Shown piece by piece: positions 26,501 to 33,748 of a stretch of DNA of 53,417 nt. The notes below the pieces were generated by a model. It worked only from the letters and a program-made list of their open reading frames with translations, did no database searches and was not told where the DNA came from. The stretch lies in NCBI RefSeq assembly GCF_007097395.1, contig NZ_VKDC01000045.1, positions 1 through 53,417 of the forward strand, written 5' to 3'. How positions within the stretch are numbered: the first letter of the stretch is position 1; every line of letters starts with the position of its first letter. Both the position numbers and the translations under genes were made by a program. Source of the DNA: Fulvivirga sp. M361 (GTDB taxonomy: Bacteria; Bacteroidota; Bacteroidia; Cytophagales; Cyclobacteriaceae).

Positions 26501-27733
26501 TTGGAAAAGGTTTTTTTCAACCTTTTATCGAATGCTTTTAAATATACTCCGCCGAAAGGTAATATTTCCGTTTCCATATTTGAAAATGCGAATGATATCA
26601 AAATATCTGTCGAGGATTCGGGATCAGGAATACGTCCCGAAAATTTTGAAAAGATATTTGAAAGATTCTTTAGCCAAGATTCAGATCATCAAAGTACCGG
26701 CATAGGCCTGGCACTATCAAAAAGTATTATTGACCTACATCACGGCTCTATTGAAGTAGAAAGTCTAGAGGAGAAATTTACCCGGTTCTTGGTCACGTTG
26801 AAGCTGGGGAAGGAACACTTCGATACATCTGAGATCATTCACGATTTTAAAGACAGTGAGGTGATAGAGCTTTACCCCGACTTATCAGCGTTAAAACTGG
26901 AACCGGAAGATGGATCAAAGGAATATGCTTACAAAAACCTGGAATCCTGGCCACGGATATTAATTGTCGAAGACAATAGTGAAATACGAGACTACGTCAA
27001 ATCAATTTTTCGTGGAAAGTATGTCACGCTGGAAGCTGAAAATGGCCAGGCCGGCTATGACATGGCATTGGAAGAGATGCCTGACCTGATCATCAGTGAC
27101 ATAATGATGCCTGGCATTGACGGTATTGTTTTCTGCAAAATGATCAAAGAAAATATAAAAACTTCACATATCCCTGTGATTCTGCTTACTGCCAGAACTT
27201 CGCTGATCTTTAAAGTAGAAGGTTTGGAAAGCGGGGCAGATGATTATGTTACTAAGCCCTTTGACCCAAAGGTGTTAGAATTAAAAGTCAGAAATATCAT
27301 ACGGTCCAGGGAAGCACTTCGTAAGGAATTCAAGGACAATGAGGTACTGAAAGTAGAGCCTAAAAGAATTACATTGACTAACCGGGACGAGGAATTCATC
27401 TCCAGGGCCCTGGAAAGTGTTGAAGAAAATATGTCGAATTCAGAGTACGGTGTTGAAGACCTGGGAAAAGATACCGGTATGAGTAGAATGCAGCTATATC
27501 GCAAGCTCAAAGCACTTACCGGTCAGTCTGCCAATGAATTTATACGCACCATACGACTAAAACGTGCCGCTCAATTGATCGAACACGATGAACTCACCAT
27601 AGCAGAGGTGACCTATGAAGTTGGTTTTTCAGACTTGCCCTATTTTAGAAGCTGTTTTAAGAAGCAATTTGGCGTAAACCCCTCAGCATATGCCAAAAAA
27701 GATGGATCTGCTGAAGATCACCACGGATTGTAA
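23579..27733 (+). CDS. hybrid two-component system regulator (propeller sensor, kinase, receiver, AraC HTH)
   Basis: A 1384-residue one-protein two-component system that senses an oligosaccharide in the periplasm and activates the PUL. Signal peptide about 1-21. Two-component-propeller repeats follow to about residue 680, with repeated (L/I)W(I/L)GT motifs such as GLIWLGTWSGL. Then come a Y_Y_Y domain (about 690-800), one transmembrane helix (about 808-828), HisKA with H868 in NVSHEFRTPL, an ATPase domain (NLLSNAFKYTPP, DSGSGI), a receiver with the phosphorylated D1174 in ISDIMMPG, and an AraC-type HTH in the last 105 residues (LYRKLKALTGQS; AEVTYEVGFSDLPYFRSCFKKQFG). It lies downstream of the operon it presumably controls. 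Manno-oligosaccharide is the inferred ligand. Confidence 0.95.
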   Translation: MLIKKPFVLIALFASLAALGQPDALLEKEIIFDGLPKEFGLSQRTINCILQDDDGLIWLGTWSGLVRYDGYSTKLYNASDKPGSLKSNKITRLAKDKNGTLWIGTRMGGLFRYDKISDKFEQYVQSEGNNGLSNNNIWALLPDEDNTLWIGTENGLNKLDVNTGKFTSYFANAQSNESLIHNFITSIYKDKKGRMWIATEVGLHRMHHNGDQVLFERFIYKEDSGNKNLHNYIYQVLEHNNAIWICTKLGLKKLKNGEWSNFILEEKAPSFSFFRTMHLLPMKTPLILAGSEMGLNFFDINKESFVRFMGNYDPKINLTDNVVMSIFLDDSEILWIGTRKGLNKFDTYDNGFQLYKTSRFDTSQSIISGIAAKGDDNYWISTLGGGLYKFKWNGDNPKFTRYKIKTNEPVEFTDFIQTMRMDSKGQLWIGTAGSGLYTFSTRQTSDKNPIVTKFKNFSISDTLPNQLSDNYIMSITEGSQEVIWIGTWSGGLNRIKNNEVTQYPDPILSEVPLVALLEDALGVLWVGTRGMGLIRVDIDQNNQITLKRYRHNENDEASISNDFINAIIQDSNGDLWIGSEGGLDFFDRHTGTFTQFPIHATGKQEVVVGILEDSESRLWISHWNGLSVVKPLDPSFEVRHFDRSDRIQGGFFYNNVCFSDHGSNLFFGGADGLNIVKPHIIKNPFKPKVMLKDFRVFNDPIRVDSAYQGNIILNQDLNNTEEIFLKFDQNSISFELVALHYAAPKKNVFSYKLEGFEQEWQYSNSAQRYINYTNLPDGQYIFRAMASKNDGTWGPERKLVIVVAPPWWRTLWAMLIYIFAFMVILYAFKRLILARADFVNNLKLERLEKQNLEKLNKAKLEFFTNVSHEFRTPLTLIAGPLQKILDSGNTNRFLREQLLIINQNTQRLLRLVGQLLDFRKADAGNLKLRVAEGNIVKFLEEIQLSFSGLADQKQVNVGFVSSSNVIKVWYDRDQLEKVFFNLLSNAFKYTPPKGNISVSIFENANDIKISVEDSGSGIRPENFEKIFERFFSQDSDHQSTGIGLALSKSIIDLHHGSIEVESLEEKFTRFLVTLKLGKEHFDTSEIIHDFKDSEVIELYPDLSALKLEPEDGSKEYAYKNLESWPRILIVEDNSEIRDYVKSIFRGKYVTLEAENGQAGYDMALEEMPDLIISDIMMPGIDGIVFCKMIKENIKTSHIPVILLTARTSLIFKVEGLESGADDYVTKPFDPKVLELKVRNIIRSREALRKEFKDNEVLKVEPKRITLTNRDEEFISRALESVEENMSNSEYGVEDLGKDTGMSRMQLYRKLKALTGQSANEFIRTIRLKRAAQLIEHDELTIAEVTYEVGFSDLPYFRSCFKKQFGVNPSAYAKKDGSAEDHHGL

Positions 27734-27790
27734 TATTTACCAACCGTGAAAGTGCATTTTTCCATCCAATGCAGCGTTTGATATGGCACA

Positions 27791-27812
27791 TCTTTGATTA
27801 AATCATCAAAGA
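27791..27812. promoter_or_regulatory. 8-bp inverted repeat in the leader of the GH5_7 mannanase gene
   Basis: TCTTTGAT (27791-27798), a 6-base spacer and ATCAAAGA (27805-27812) form a perfect inverted repeat ending 8 bases before the ATG at 27821. It may be an operator or a hairpin covering the start. Short AT-rich repeats of this size also arise by chance. Confidence 0.3.
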
Positions 27813-27820
27813 AAACCGCC

Positions 27821-29152
27821 ATGAAAGTACTTCGTTTATTAGTAATCTTATTTATCGTTCCTTCAGTCACTTTCCCCCAGATCACAAGCGATTTTGTTTC
27901 CATATCAGATACTGATTTCGTAAAGAACGGTGACAAATATTTCTTTCTTGGAACGAATTTATGGTATGGAATGAATTTAGGTGCTTCCGATGAAACCGGC
28001 GACAGGGCCCGGCTGGTGAATGAGCTGGACAGGTTACAAAATCTGGGAGTTCATAACATCAGGATACTGGGGTCATCAGAAGGCAACGCAGATAGTAAGT
28101 ACCAGGTATTACCAGCGCTGCAGATTAGTGCCGGTGAATACAATGAAGCGGTTTGGAAAGGCTTGGATTTCTTACTGGCTGAAATGTCAAAAAGGGATAT
28201 GACAGCTGTAGTCTGTCTAAATAACTTTTGGATGTGGTCAGGTGGTATGCCTAAATACCTGTCATGGGTAAAAAAACAGGAAATACCTATGCCTGATATA
28301 GAAAGAAAGGGTTCCTGGGATGAATTTATCAGTTATTCACTAGAGTTTTTTAGCAATAAAAAGGCGAATGAACTTTTTAAGGAACATCTGAACACGACCA
28401 TTAACAGAACCAATTCAATTACCGGGATAACGTATAAAAATGATCCTACCATCATGGCCTGGCAACTGGCCAACGAACCCAGAGGGTATGGAAGTCCCAA
28501 AGTGTATCAAAAATGGATCAGAAGGATCGCCCGATATATCAAGTCATTAGACCAAAATCACCTGGTATCTGTGGGCAGTGAAGGGAACACCGGTTCCAGC
28601 CGGGCCGGGGTGGACCTATACAGCGATAACAAAAGTAAATTTATTGATTATGCCACCGTACATATCTGGATCCAAAATTGGGGTTGGTATACACCTGAAA
28701 GACCCGCTACCTTTGAAAGTGCTTTAAAAAAAACGACGACCTATCTGGAAGATCAACTGACCAAAGCTTCAAAGTTGGGGAAACCTGTCATAGTGGAGGA
28801 GTTTGGAGTATCAAGAGACAGGGCAAGTTACGACCCCTCAGCCACCACTCAGATAAGAGACCAGTATTATGAATACCTTTTCTCTGAAACCCTGTCACAC
28901 GCCCAGGGTGGAGGATTGATCAAAGGTTGTAACTTTTGGTCATGGAGTGGCGAAGGAAGACCTCAAAACCCTGGTGGCATGTGGAAAAAGGGACATGACC
29001 TGATCGGGGACCCACCTCATGAAAAGCAAGGGTGGTATTCCGTATACGATACAGATGCTTCTACCATAGCTATTATTAAAAAGTATGCTGATCTATTCAA
29101 TGCAATAAGTCAAAAACTAGCTGCCAATTATTCCACCGAAAAAGAAAAGTAA
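27821..29152 (+). CDS. GH5 (subfamily 7-like) endo-beta-1,4-mannanase
   Basis: A 443-residue exported mannanase. The ATG at 27821 (MKVLRLLVIL) starts directly at a signal peptide (about 1-20, ending FPQ); the frame is open from a TTG at 27794, which is less likely. Catalytic features: GTNLWYG and HNIRILG, the acid/base E219 in WQLANEPRG, the aromatic platform HIWIQNWGW (281-289), the nucleophile E327 in VIVEEFG, and GCNFWSWSGEGRP. This pattern matches GH5_7 mannanases. It has no binding modules or T9SS tail, so it is probably periplasmic. It lies 87 bases after the regulator, same strand, as the last gene of the PUL. Confidence 0.92.
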   Translation: MKVLRLLVILFIVPSVTFPQITSDFVSISDTDFVKNGDKYFFLGTNLWYGMNLGASDETGDRARLVNELDRLQNLGVHNIRILGSSEGNADSKYQVLPALQISAGEYNEAVWKGLDFLLAEMSKRDMTAVVCLNNFWMWSGGMPKYLSWVKKQEIPMPDIERKGSWDEFISYSLEFFSNKKANELFKEHLNTTINRTNSITGITYKNDPTIMAWQLANEPRGYGSPKVYQKWIRRIARYIKSLDQNHLVSVGSEGNTGSSRAGVDLYSDNKSKFIDYATVHIWIQNWGWYTPERPATFESALKKTTTYLEDQLTKASKLGKPVIVEEFGVSRDRASYDPSATTQIRDQYYEYLFSETLSHAQGGGLIKGCNFWSWSGEGRPQNPGGMWKKGHDLIGDPPHEKQGWYSVYDTDASTIAIIKKYADLFNAISQKLAANYSTEKEK

Positions 29153-29492
29153 TCTCATGAAAATGAATCTCAGGTTCTATATGATCAATATTTTACCAGA
29201 ACCATTTAATACCATTTCTTTTAGAAAACCCGTGCATCAAGTCCATGAATGATGCGTCTGAATTATCATTTAAAAAAATGCAATTCCTTGGCTTAAAGAA
29301 TATTAGAAGATATTCCTTAGAGAGAATTACGTGATTTCACTGTTTAGATCACTTATCCGTTCTATTAACTTTATGTTAGTGTGAGTGACATGAGGACATC
29401 TTCAACAAAGAGGTGTTTAATATTGAACGACATCACTGTTGATGGTAAAATTTATTCAGGTATATCAATCATTTTTAAAAAACCAGTACGGG
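29153..29492. other. intergenic region, nothing clear
   Basis: AT-rich stretch between the GH5_7 gene and the PAS pseudogene. Only very short open frames occur, for example 31 codons from 29157. I see no terminator hairpin with a T run and no full promoter match. The pseudogene frame is open from a TTG at 29439. Confidence 0.4.
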
Positions 29493-30171
29493 ATGAGTGA
29501 AGAGAGAAAGACAAAAGAGAGTACACTTCAAAAAGAAAATGAAGAACTTAAGAAGAGGGTAAAAGAACTGGAGCAGGACCAGTTTTTATTTGCCGAATTA
29601 TTAGACAATATACCGGATACCATCTATTTTAAAGATACAAAAGTCGCTTTATAAGGACAAGCAGGTCGATGGCACTTTCATTAAATCGAAAGTCAGAACA
29701 AAGCTTATTGGGCAAAACTGAATTTGATATTCATGACAAGGAACATGCTCAACAAGCCTTTAAAGATGAGAAACAAATCATGGCACAGGTGACCCAATAA
29801 TAAATTGTGAGCAAAAGGAATTAAACGCTAACAATTTTGAGATATGGAAATCTACCACTAAACTACCGCTCAAAGATAAAAATGGGATTATTATAGGTAC
29901 ATTCGGAATTTCCAGGGACATCACCGGTAGAAAAAAAGCTGAAAAGGAATCAGAGTTCACTAAGCTGTGTTTAAGCAATATAAACAAGGAGGTAAGGGAC
30001 CCATTACGTGTAATATTCAGACTTACAAGCTCATTGCTAAATAAAGACATTTCTGACCATCAGCGACAAGTCTACCTCCGTATTATTAAAAATTCAAGCC
30101 ATAATCTGAACGTGACTCTACAAAATGTATTGGACCCTACAGACTCAAATTCTAATCTATTGCAAAACTAA
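29493..30171 (+). pseudogene. PAS-domain sensor kinase remnant with two frameshifts
   Basis: Three consecutive frames together encode one PAS/PAC sensor. Frame 1 (29493-29654) gives a coiled coil and DNIPDTIYFKD. The sequence continues in a second frame after the A run at 29639-29642, as SRFIRTSRSMALSL then LLGKTEFDIHD, to a stop at 29798-29800. From 29788 a third frame carries DPIINCEQKELN, GIIIGTFGISRDITGRKKAE and a HisKA-like stretch to the stop at 30171. Each shift looks like loss of a single base. In the kinase-like part the phosphorylated histidine is missing (NINKEVRDPL where SHEIRTPL is usual) and there is no ATPase domain, so it is truncated as well. A 25-codon frame at 30190-30267 may be a further remnant. 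Confidence 0.8.
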
Positions 30172-30344
30172 AGTATAACAGCCAGGAAAATGGTGGACTA
30201 TATGGGCTATTTTATTCATGAGGTGAGTGCAAAACATAAATTCCTTAAAAGATTGGAGTTTAAATGAATAACAATAAATTAGCGTGGCAGACGTATAAGT
30301 CACCTTAAATCAGGTAACAGTTAAGTCTGCTAAATGCTTAAAAA

Positions 30345-30710
30345 ATGATAATAGCCGTAATCGCCCATGATGGAAAGAAGCCCGAAATGGTTGCCTTTCT
30401 ATTAAAACACAAACACTTGCTCGATCATGCTGAAATACATGCTACAGGTACTACGGGTGGCCATGTAGAAAAAGCAGGGTTAAAAGTAAATAAGTTGCTA
30501 TCAGGGCCGTTAGGCGGTGATGCACAAATAGCTGCTATGGCGGCTGAAGGTAAAATGAACCTTGTGATCTTTTTTCGGGACCCATTGGACAAGCATCCTC
30601 ATGAACCGGACGTTCAAATGCTTATGCGTATATGTGATGTACATGACATCCCGTTGGCTACTAATCCTGCTACTGCTGAGTTGCTGTTAAAAGGTTATAC
30701 TTCTTCATAA
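30345..30710 (+). CDS. mgsA: methylglyoxal synthase
   Basis: A 121-residue cytoplasmic enzyme converting dihydroxyacetone phosphate to methylglyoxal and phosphate, a bypass of lower glycolysis used when phosphosugars build up. The alignment to the E. coli enzyme is clear: AHDGKK (H8, D9), ATGTTG (33-38), GPLGGDAQ (catalytic D59), FFRDPL (D79), H86 in HPHEPDV, and IPLATNPATAE. The length is slightly short of the E. coli protein and normal for Bacteroidota. It lies upstream of the phosphofructokinase gene, separated by 180 bases, and is probably a separate transcript. Confidence 0.93.
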   Translation: MIIAVIAHDGKKPEMVAFLLKHKHLLDHAEIHATGTTGGHVEKAGLKVNKLLSGPLGGDAQIAAMAAEGKMNLVIFFRDPLDKHPHEPDVQMLMRICDVHDIPLATNPATAELLLKGYTSS

Positions 30711-30890
30711 GTTATTTCCCATAGTAAAAATCAATTGCAAACCTTTGCATAAGAAACGCCCCTTAAATTCACTGTGATAAATTTCTTACCAATACTTCTT
30801 TGGACTAACTTTAGCTGCACACAAAATAAAGGTCACTATTGATTGTTCCATTCGGGCTTTCAGTAAAAATATTTTGCACAAAATAATAGG

Positions 30891-31874
30891 ATGAGTATTG
30901 ACATTAAAAAGATAGGGCTATTCACCTCCGGAGGGGATGCGCCAGGAATGAATGCGGGCATACGGGCCGTGGTAAGGGCTTGTGTATATCATGACAAAGA
31001 GGTATACGGTATATATCGTGGATACCAGGGTATGGTTGAAAATGACATTGTAAAACTCGATGTACGATCCGTTAGTAATATTATACAACGGGGTGGAACC
31101 ATTTTAAAATCAGCCCGAAGTGATGAATTCCGCACCATAGAAGGAAGAAAAAAAGCATTTGAAAGTCTTAAGTCAAACGGTATTGATGCATTGGTTGCCA
31201 TTGGTGGGAATGGTACCTTCACAGGATTACATAAGTTCTATCAAGAACACGGCATTCCTTGCATTTGCCTGCCAGGTACTATCGACAATGACCTTCCCGG
31301 TATGGATTATACCATAGGTTACGATACAGCCACGAATACGGCGGTAGAAGCCATTGACAAGATCCGTGACACAGCACTTTCGCATAACAGGCTTTTCTTC
31401 ATAGAGGTAATGGGAAGGCACAGTGGCTATATTGCCATTAACAGTGGTATAGCCGGTGGTGCCGTAGCGATTATTATACCGGAAGAAGAGACCTCTACAG
31501 ATGAGTTAATTGCTAAAATAGATGTAGGAGCAATAAATAATAAAAAATCCAGTCTGGTGGTAGTAGCCGAAGGAGGTGAAAGCGGAAATGTCTGGAAAAT
31601 TGCTAACACCATAAAAGAAAAAGCCCCTTATTATGACGTTAAAGTAACAATACTGGGACACTTGCAAAGAGGTGGCTCACCGAGTTATTTTGACAGGGTA
31701 CTGGCCAGCAGGCTCGGTGTAGAAGCTGTAGAAGGGTTGCTAAATGGCATCAAAGACGTAATGATCGGCGTCAAAGATGGTAAAACCGTGTATGTAGACT
31801 TTGATACGGTAGATAATAACCGTCATGAAATTGACGAAGAATCATTAAGACTTGCTAAAATACTTTCAATTTAG
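30891..31874 (+). CDS. pfkA: 6-phosphofructokinase (ATP-type), with unusual GGNGT motif
   Basis: A 327-residue enzyme phosphorylating fructose-6-phosphate, the committed step of glycolysis. Family motifs: FTSGGDAPGMNAGIRAVVR (11-29), catalytic PGTIDND (D132, D134), MGRHSGY (169-175) and LGHLQRGGSPS (255-265). The Mg-ATP motif, usually GGDGS or GGDGT, reads GGNGT here (N107). This aspartate normally coordinates Mg2+, so activity may be reduced or altered. Bacteroidota often carry several phosphofructokinase paralogues, and this may be a specialised one. The next gene starts directly at its stop codon, forming an operon with it. Confidence 0.9.
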   Translation: MSIDIKKIGLFTSGGDAPGMNAGIRAVVRACVYHDKEVYGIYRGYQGMVENDIVKLDVRSVSNIIQRGGTILKSARSDEFRTIEGRKKAFESLKSNGIDALVAIGGNGTFTGLHKFYQEHGIPCICLPGTIDNDLPGMDYTIGYDTATNTAVEAIDKIRDTALSHNRLFFIEVMGRHSGYIAINSGIAGGAVAIIIPEEETSTDELIAKIDVGAINNKKSSLVVVAEGGESGNVWKIANTIKEKAPYYDVKVTILGHLQRGGSPSYFDRVLASRLGVEAVEGLLNGIKDVMIGVKDGKTVYVDFDTVDNNRHEIDEESLRLAKILSI

Positions 31875-32741
31875 ATGATACTCATAGCCATAAGCGGTTC
31901 CACAAAGTGTGACTGGCAACTGATCGATAGTGCCGGTAAGGCTACTGCATTTAGTTCTACCGGTATTAACCCTTTTTTTCATTCTGAAGAAGAGATCATA
32001 GATGTATTCAATTCAATTAAAGAAATTGCAGCGGTAAAAGACAGCATCGAAATCGTTTATATCTACAGCGCAGGATGCGGAAGTAAACGTTTGAAGACCG
32101 TAGTGAGAAATGCGCTGGGGCAGGTATTTACCAGATCGCATTTTTATGTCAATCATGACATTGTGGCTTCTGCACTGTCCACTTATGAAGGCGTCCCTGC
32201 TATTTCATGTATTCTGGGGACCGGGTCTAATGCATGTTTTTTTGATGGCGACATTGTCAGACAAGAAATTCCCGCGCTGGACTATATCTTAAGTGATGAA
32301 GGAGGTGGCTCTTACTACGGTAAAAAGCTTTTGACAGCTTACCTGCATAATACAATGCCACAGGAGCTAAGAGAAAAATTTTCATCTCAGTATGCATTAT
32401 CTCAGGAAGAGATTCTTGAAAAGGTATATATGCAGCCTTATGCTAATGTCTATCTGGCCTCTTTTATGCCTTTTATACAAGATAATATTAAGGATGAATA
32501 CCTGTACACCATGGTAAAAGAAGGTATGGGCCTGTTCATGGACCTTTTTGTAAGGAGTTTTAGTCGTTTCAATAATGTCAAAACACATTTTACAGGTTCC
32601 ATCGCTTATTATTTTAAGGATATACTTAATGAAGTGGCGTCAGCAAAAAAAATAACAGTAGGTAAGATCATTAAAGAACCCATCAACGACCTGGTAAAAT
32701 ATCATCTGGATAAATCACCCCCCCAAGGTTCATCTCAGTAA
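31875..32741 (+). CDS. BadF/BadG-type (N-acetylglucosamine kinase-like) ATPase, with altered phosphate-1 motif
   Basis: A 288-residue member of the ASKHA sugar-kinase fold, like Bacteroidota proteins annotated as N-acetylglucosamine kinase. Recognisable parts: N-terminal GSTKCDWQLID, TGINPFFHSEEEI (29-41), SAGCGSKR, VNHDIVASAL (catalytic-type aspartate), CILGTGSNACFFDG (112-125) and LSDEGGGSYYGKKLL (138-152). Related proteins as I recall them begin ADSGSTKT; here it is AISGSTKC, so the aspartate that positions Mg and water in DxGxT motifs is isoleucine (I6). It follows phosphofructokinase without any gap and precedes the ROK kinase. A sugar kinase role is likely by family; activity is uncertain. 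Confidence 0.8.
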   Translation: MILIAISGSTKCDWQLIDSAGKATAFSSTGINPFFHSEEEIIDVFNSIKEIAAVKDSIEIVYIYSAGCGSKRLKTVVRNALGQVFTRSHFYVNHDIVASALSTYEGVPAISCILGTGSNACFFDGDIVRQEIPALDYILSDEGGGSYYGKKLLTAYLHNTMPQELREKFSSQYALSQEEILEKVYMQPYANVYLASFMPFIQDNIKDEYLYTMVKEGMGLFMDLFVRSFSRFNNVKTHFTGSIAYYFKDILNEVASAKKITVGKIIKEPINDLVKYHLDKSPPQGSSQ

Positions 32742-32779
32742 CTTAGCAAGTCACACATTCACACTACTTTATAAAATCA

Positions 32780-33748
32780 ATGATCGCAGGAATAGATATA
32801 GGAGGTACGAATACCAAGTTTGGATTAATAGATCAGGATGGTAACGTATTATTTCAGGACAGGATCAAAACAGCTGTCCATTCTAAATTTGAAGACTATA
32901 TACATGAGTTAGCTACTGCCATTAAAGCAGGGGCTCAGCAAGTAGCCCCGGATACACCCATAAGAGGAATTGGTGTGGGGGCACCTAATGCCAACTATTA
33001 CAGAGGTACTATTGAACATGCGGCAAACCTTCAGTGGAAAGGAATTGTACCACTGGCCGATATATTAGGCACTCACTTTGATGCTCCCATAGTGATTACC
33101 AACGACGCCAACGCGGCGGCTATGGGAGAAATGGTATACGGCAATGCCAAAGGTCTTAAAGATTTCATTGTGATCACATTAGGTACGGGGCTAGGGTCAG
33201 GTATAGTATGTAACGGGCAGCTGGTACATGGTTTTGATGGCTTTGCTGCCGAATTAGGTCATGTTATCGTAAATCCTAACGGCAGGCTTTGCGGCTGCGG
33301 ACGAAAAGGATGTCTGGAGACCTATGTTTCTGCCACCGGCATTAAACGTACCGTGTACAAGATGTTGGCAGATCACCTTGAAATGAGTGAGTTGCGCAAA
33401 ATAAGCTTTGACGATCTTTCCACAAGAATGATTTCCGAATACGCTTTAAAAGGTGATAAAGTGGCTAAAGATGCCTTCGAATATACCGGACAGGTACTGG
33501 GCAGTAAACTGGCCGACACTGTAGCACATACAAATCCTGAAACCATTTTTTTGTTTGGTGGGCTTGCCATGGCAGGTGACCTTATATTTGAACCAACACG
33601 ACGTCACCTGGAAAAAAACTTAATGACTGTTTACCGGGAAAAAGTAAAAATCGAACCCTCAGGACTACCGAACCAGAGCGCTCCTATCCTTGGTGCCGGA
33701 AGTCTGGTCATTAATCATCTTAATTACCAATCACAACAGAAAGTATGA
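32780..33748 (+). CDS. ROK family glucokinase / hexokinase
   Basis: A 322-residue cytoplasmic sugar kinase, probably phosphorylating glucose (or mannose) with ATP. The DxGxT motif is at the N-terminus (GIDIGGTNTKFG), the catalytic aspartate is D109 in TNDANAAAMGE, and LGTGLGSGI (134-142) is the second phosphate motif. The ROK zinc site is complete: H161 in ELGHVIV and C171, C173, C178 in CGCGRKGCLE. No DNA-binding domain, so it is an enzyme, not a NagC-type repressor. The start overlaps nothing; the end overlaps the GH15 start by ATGA. It could use the glucose released by mannosyl-glucose phosphorolysis or by the GH15 enzyme. Confidence 0.9.
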   Translation: MIAGIDIGGTNTKFGLIDQDGNVLFQDRIKTAVHSKFEDYIHELATAIKAGAQQVAPDTPIRGIGVGAPNANYYRGTIEHAANLQWKGIVPLADILGTHFDAPIVITNDANAAAMGEMVYGNAKGLKDFIVITLGTGLGSGIVCNGQLVHGFDGFAAELGHVIVNPNGRLCGCGRKGCLETYVSATGIKRTVYKMLADHLEMSELRKISFDDLSTRMISEYALKGDKVAKDAFEYTGQVLGSKLADTVAHTNPETIFLFGGLAMAGDLIFEPTRRHLEKNLMTVYREKVKIEPSGLPNQSAPILGAGSLVINHLNYQSQQKV

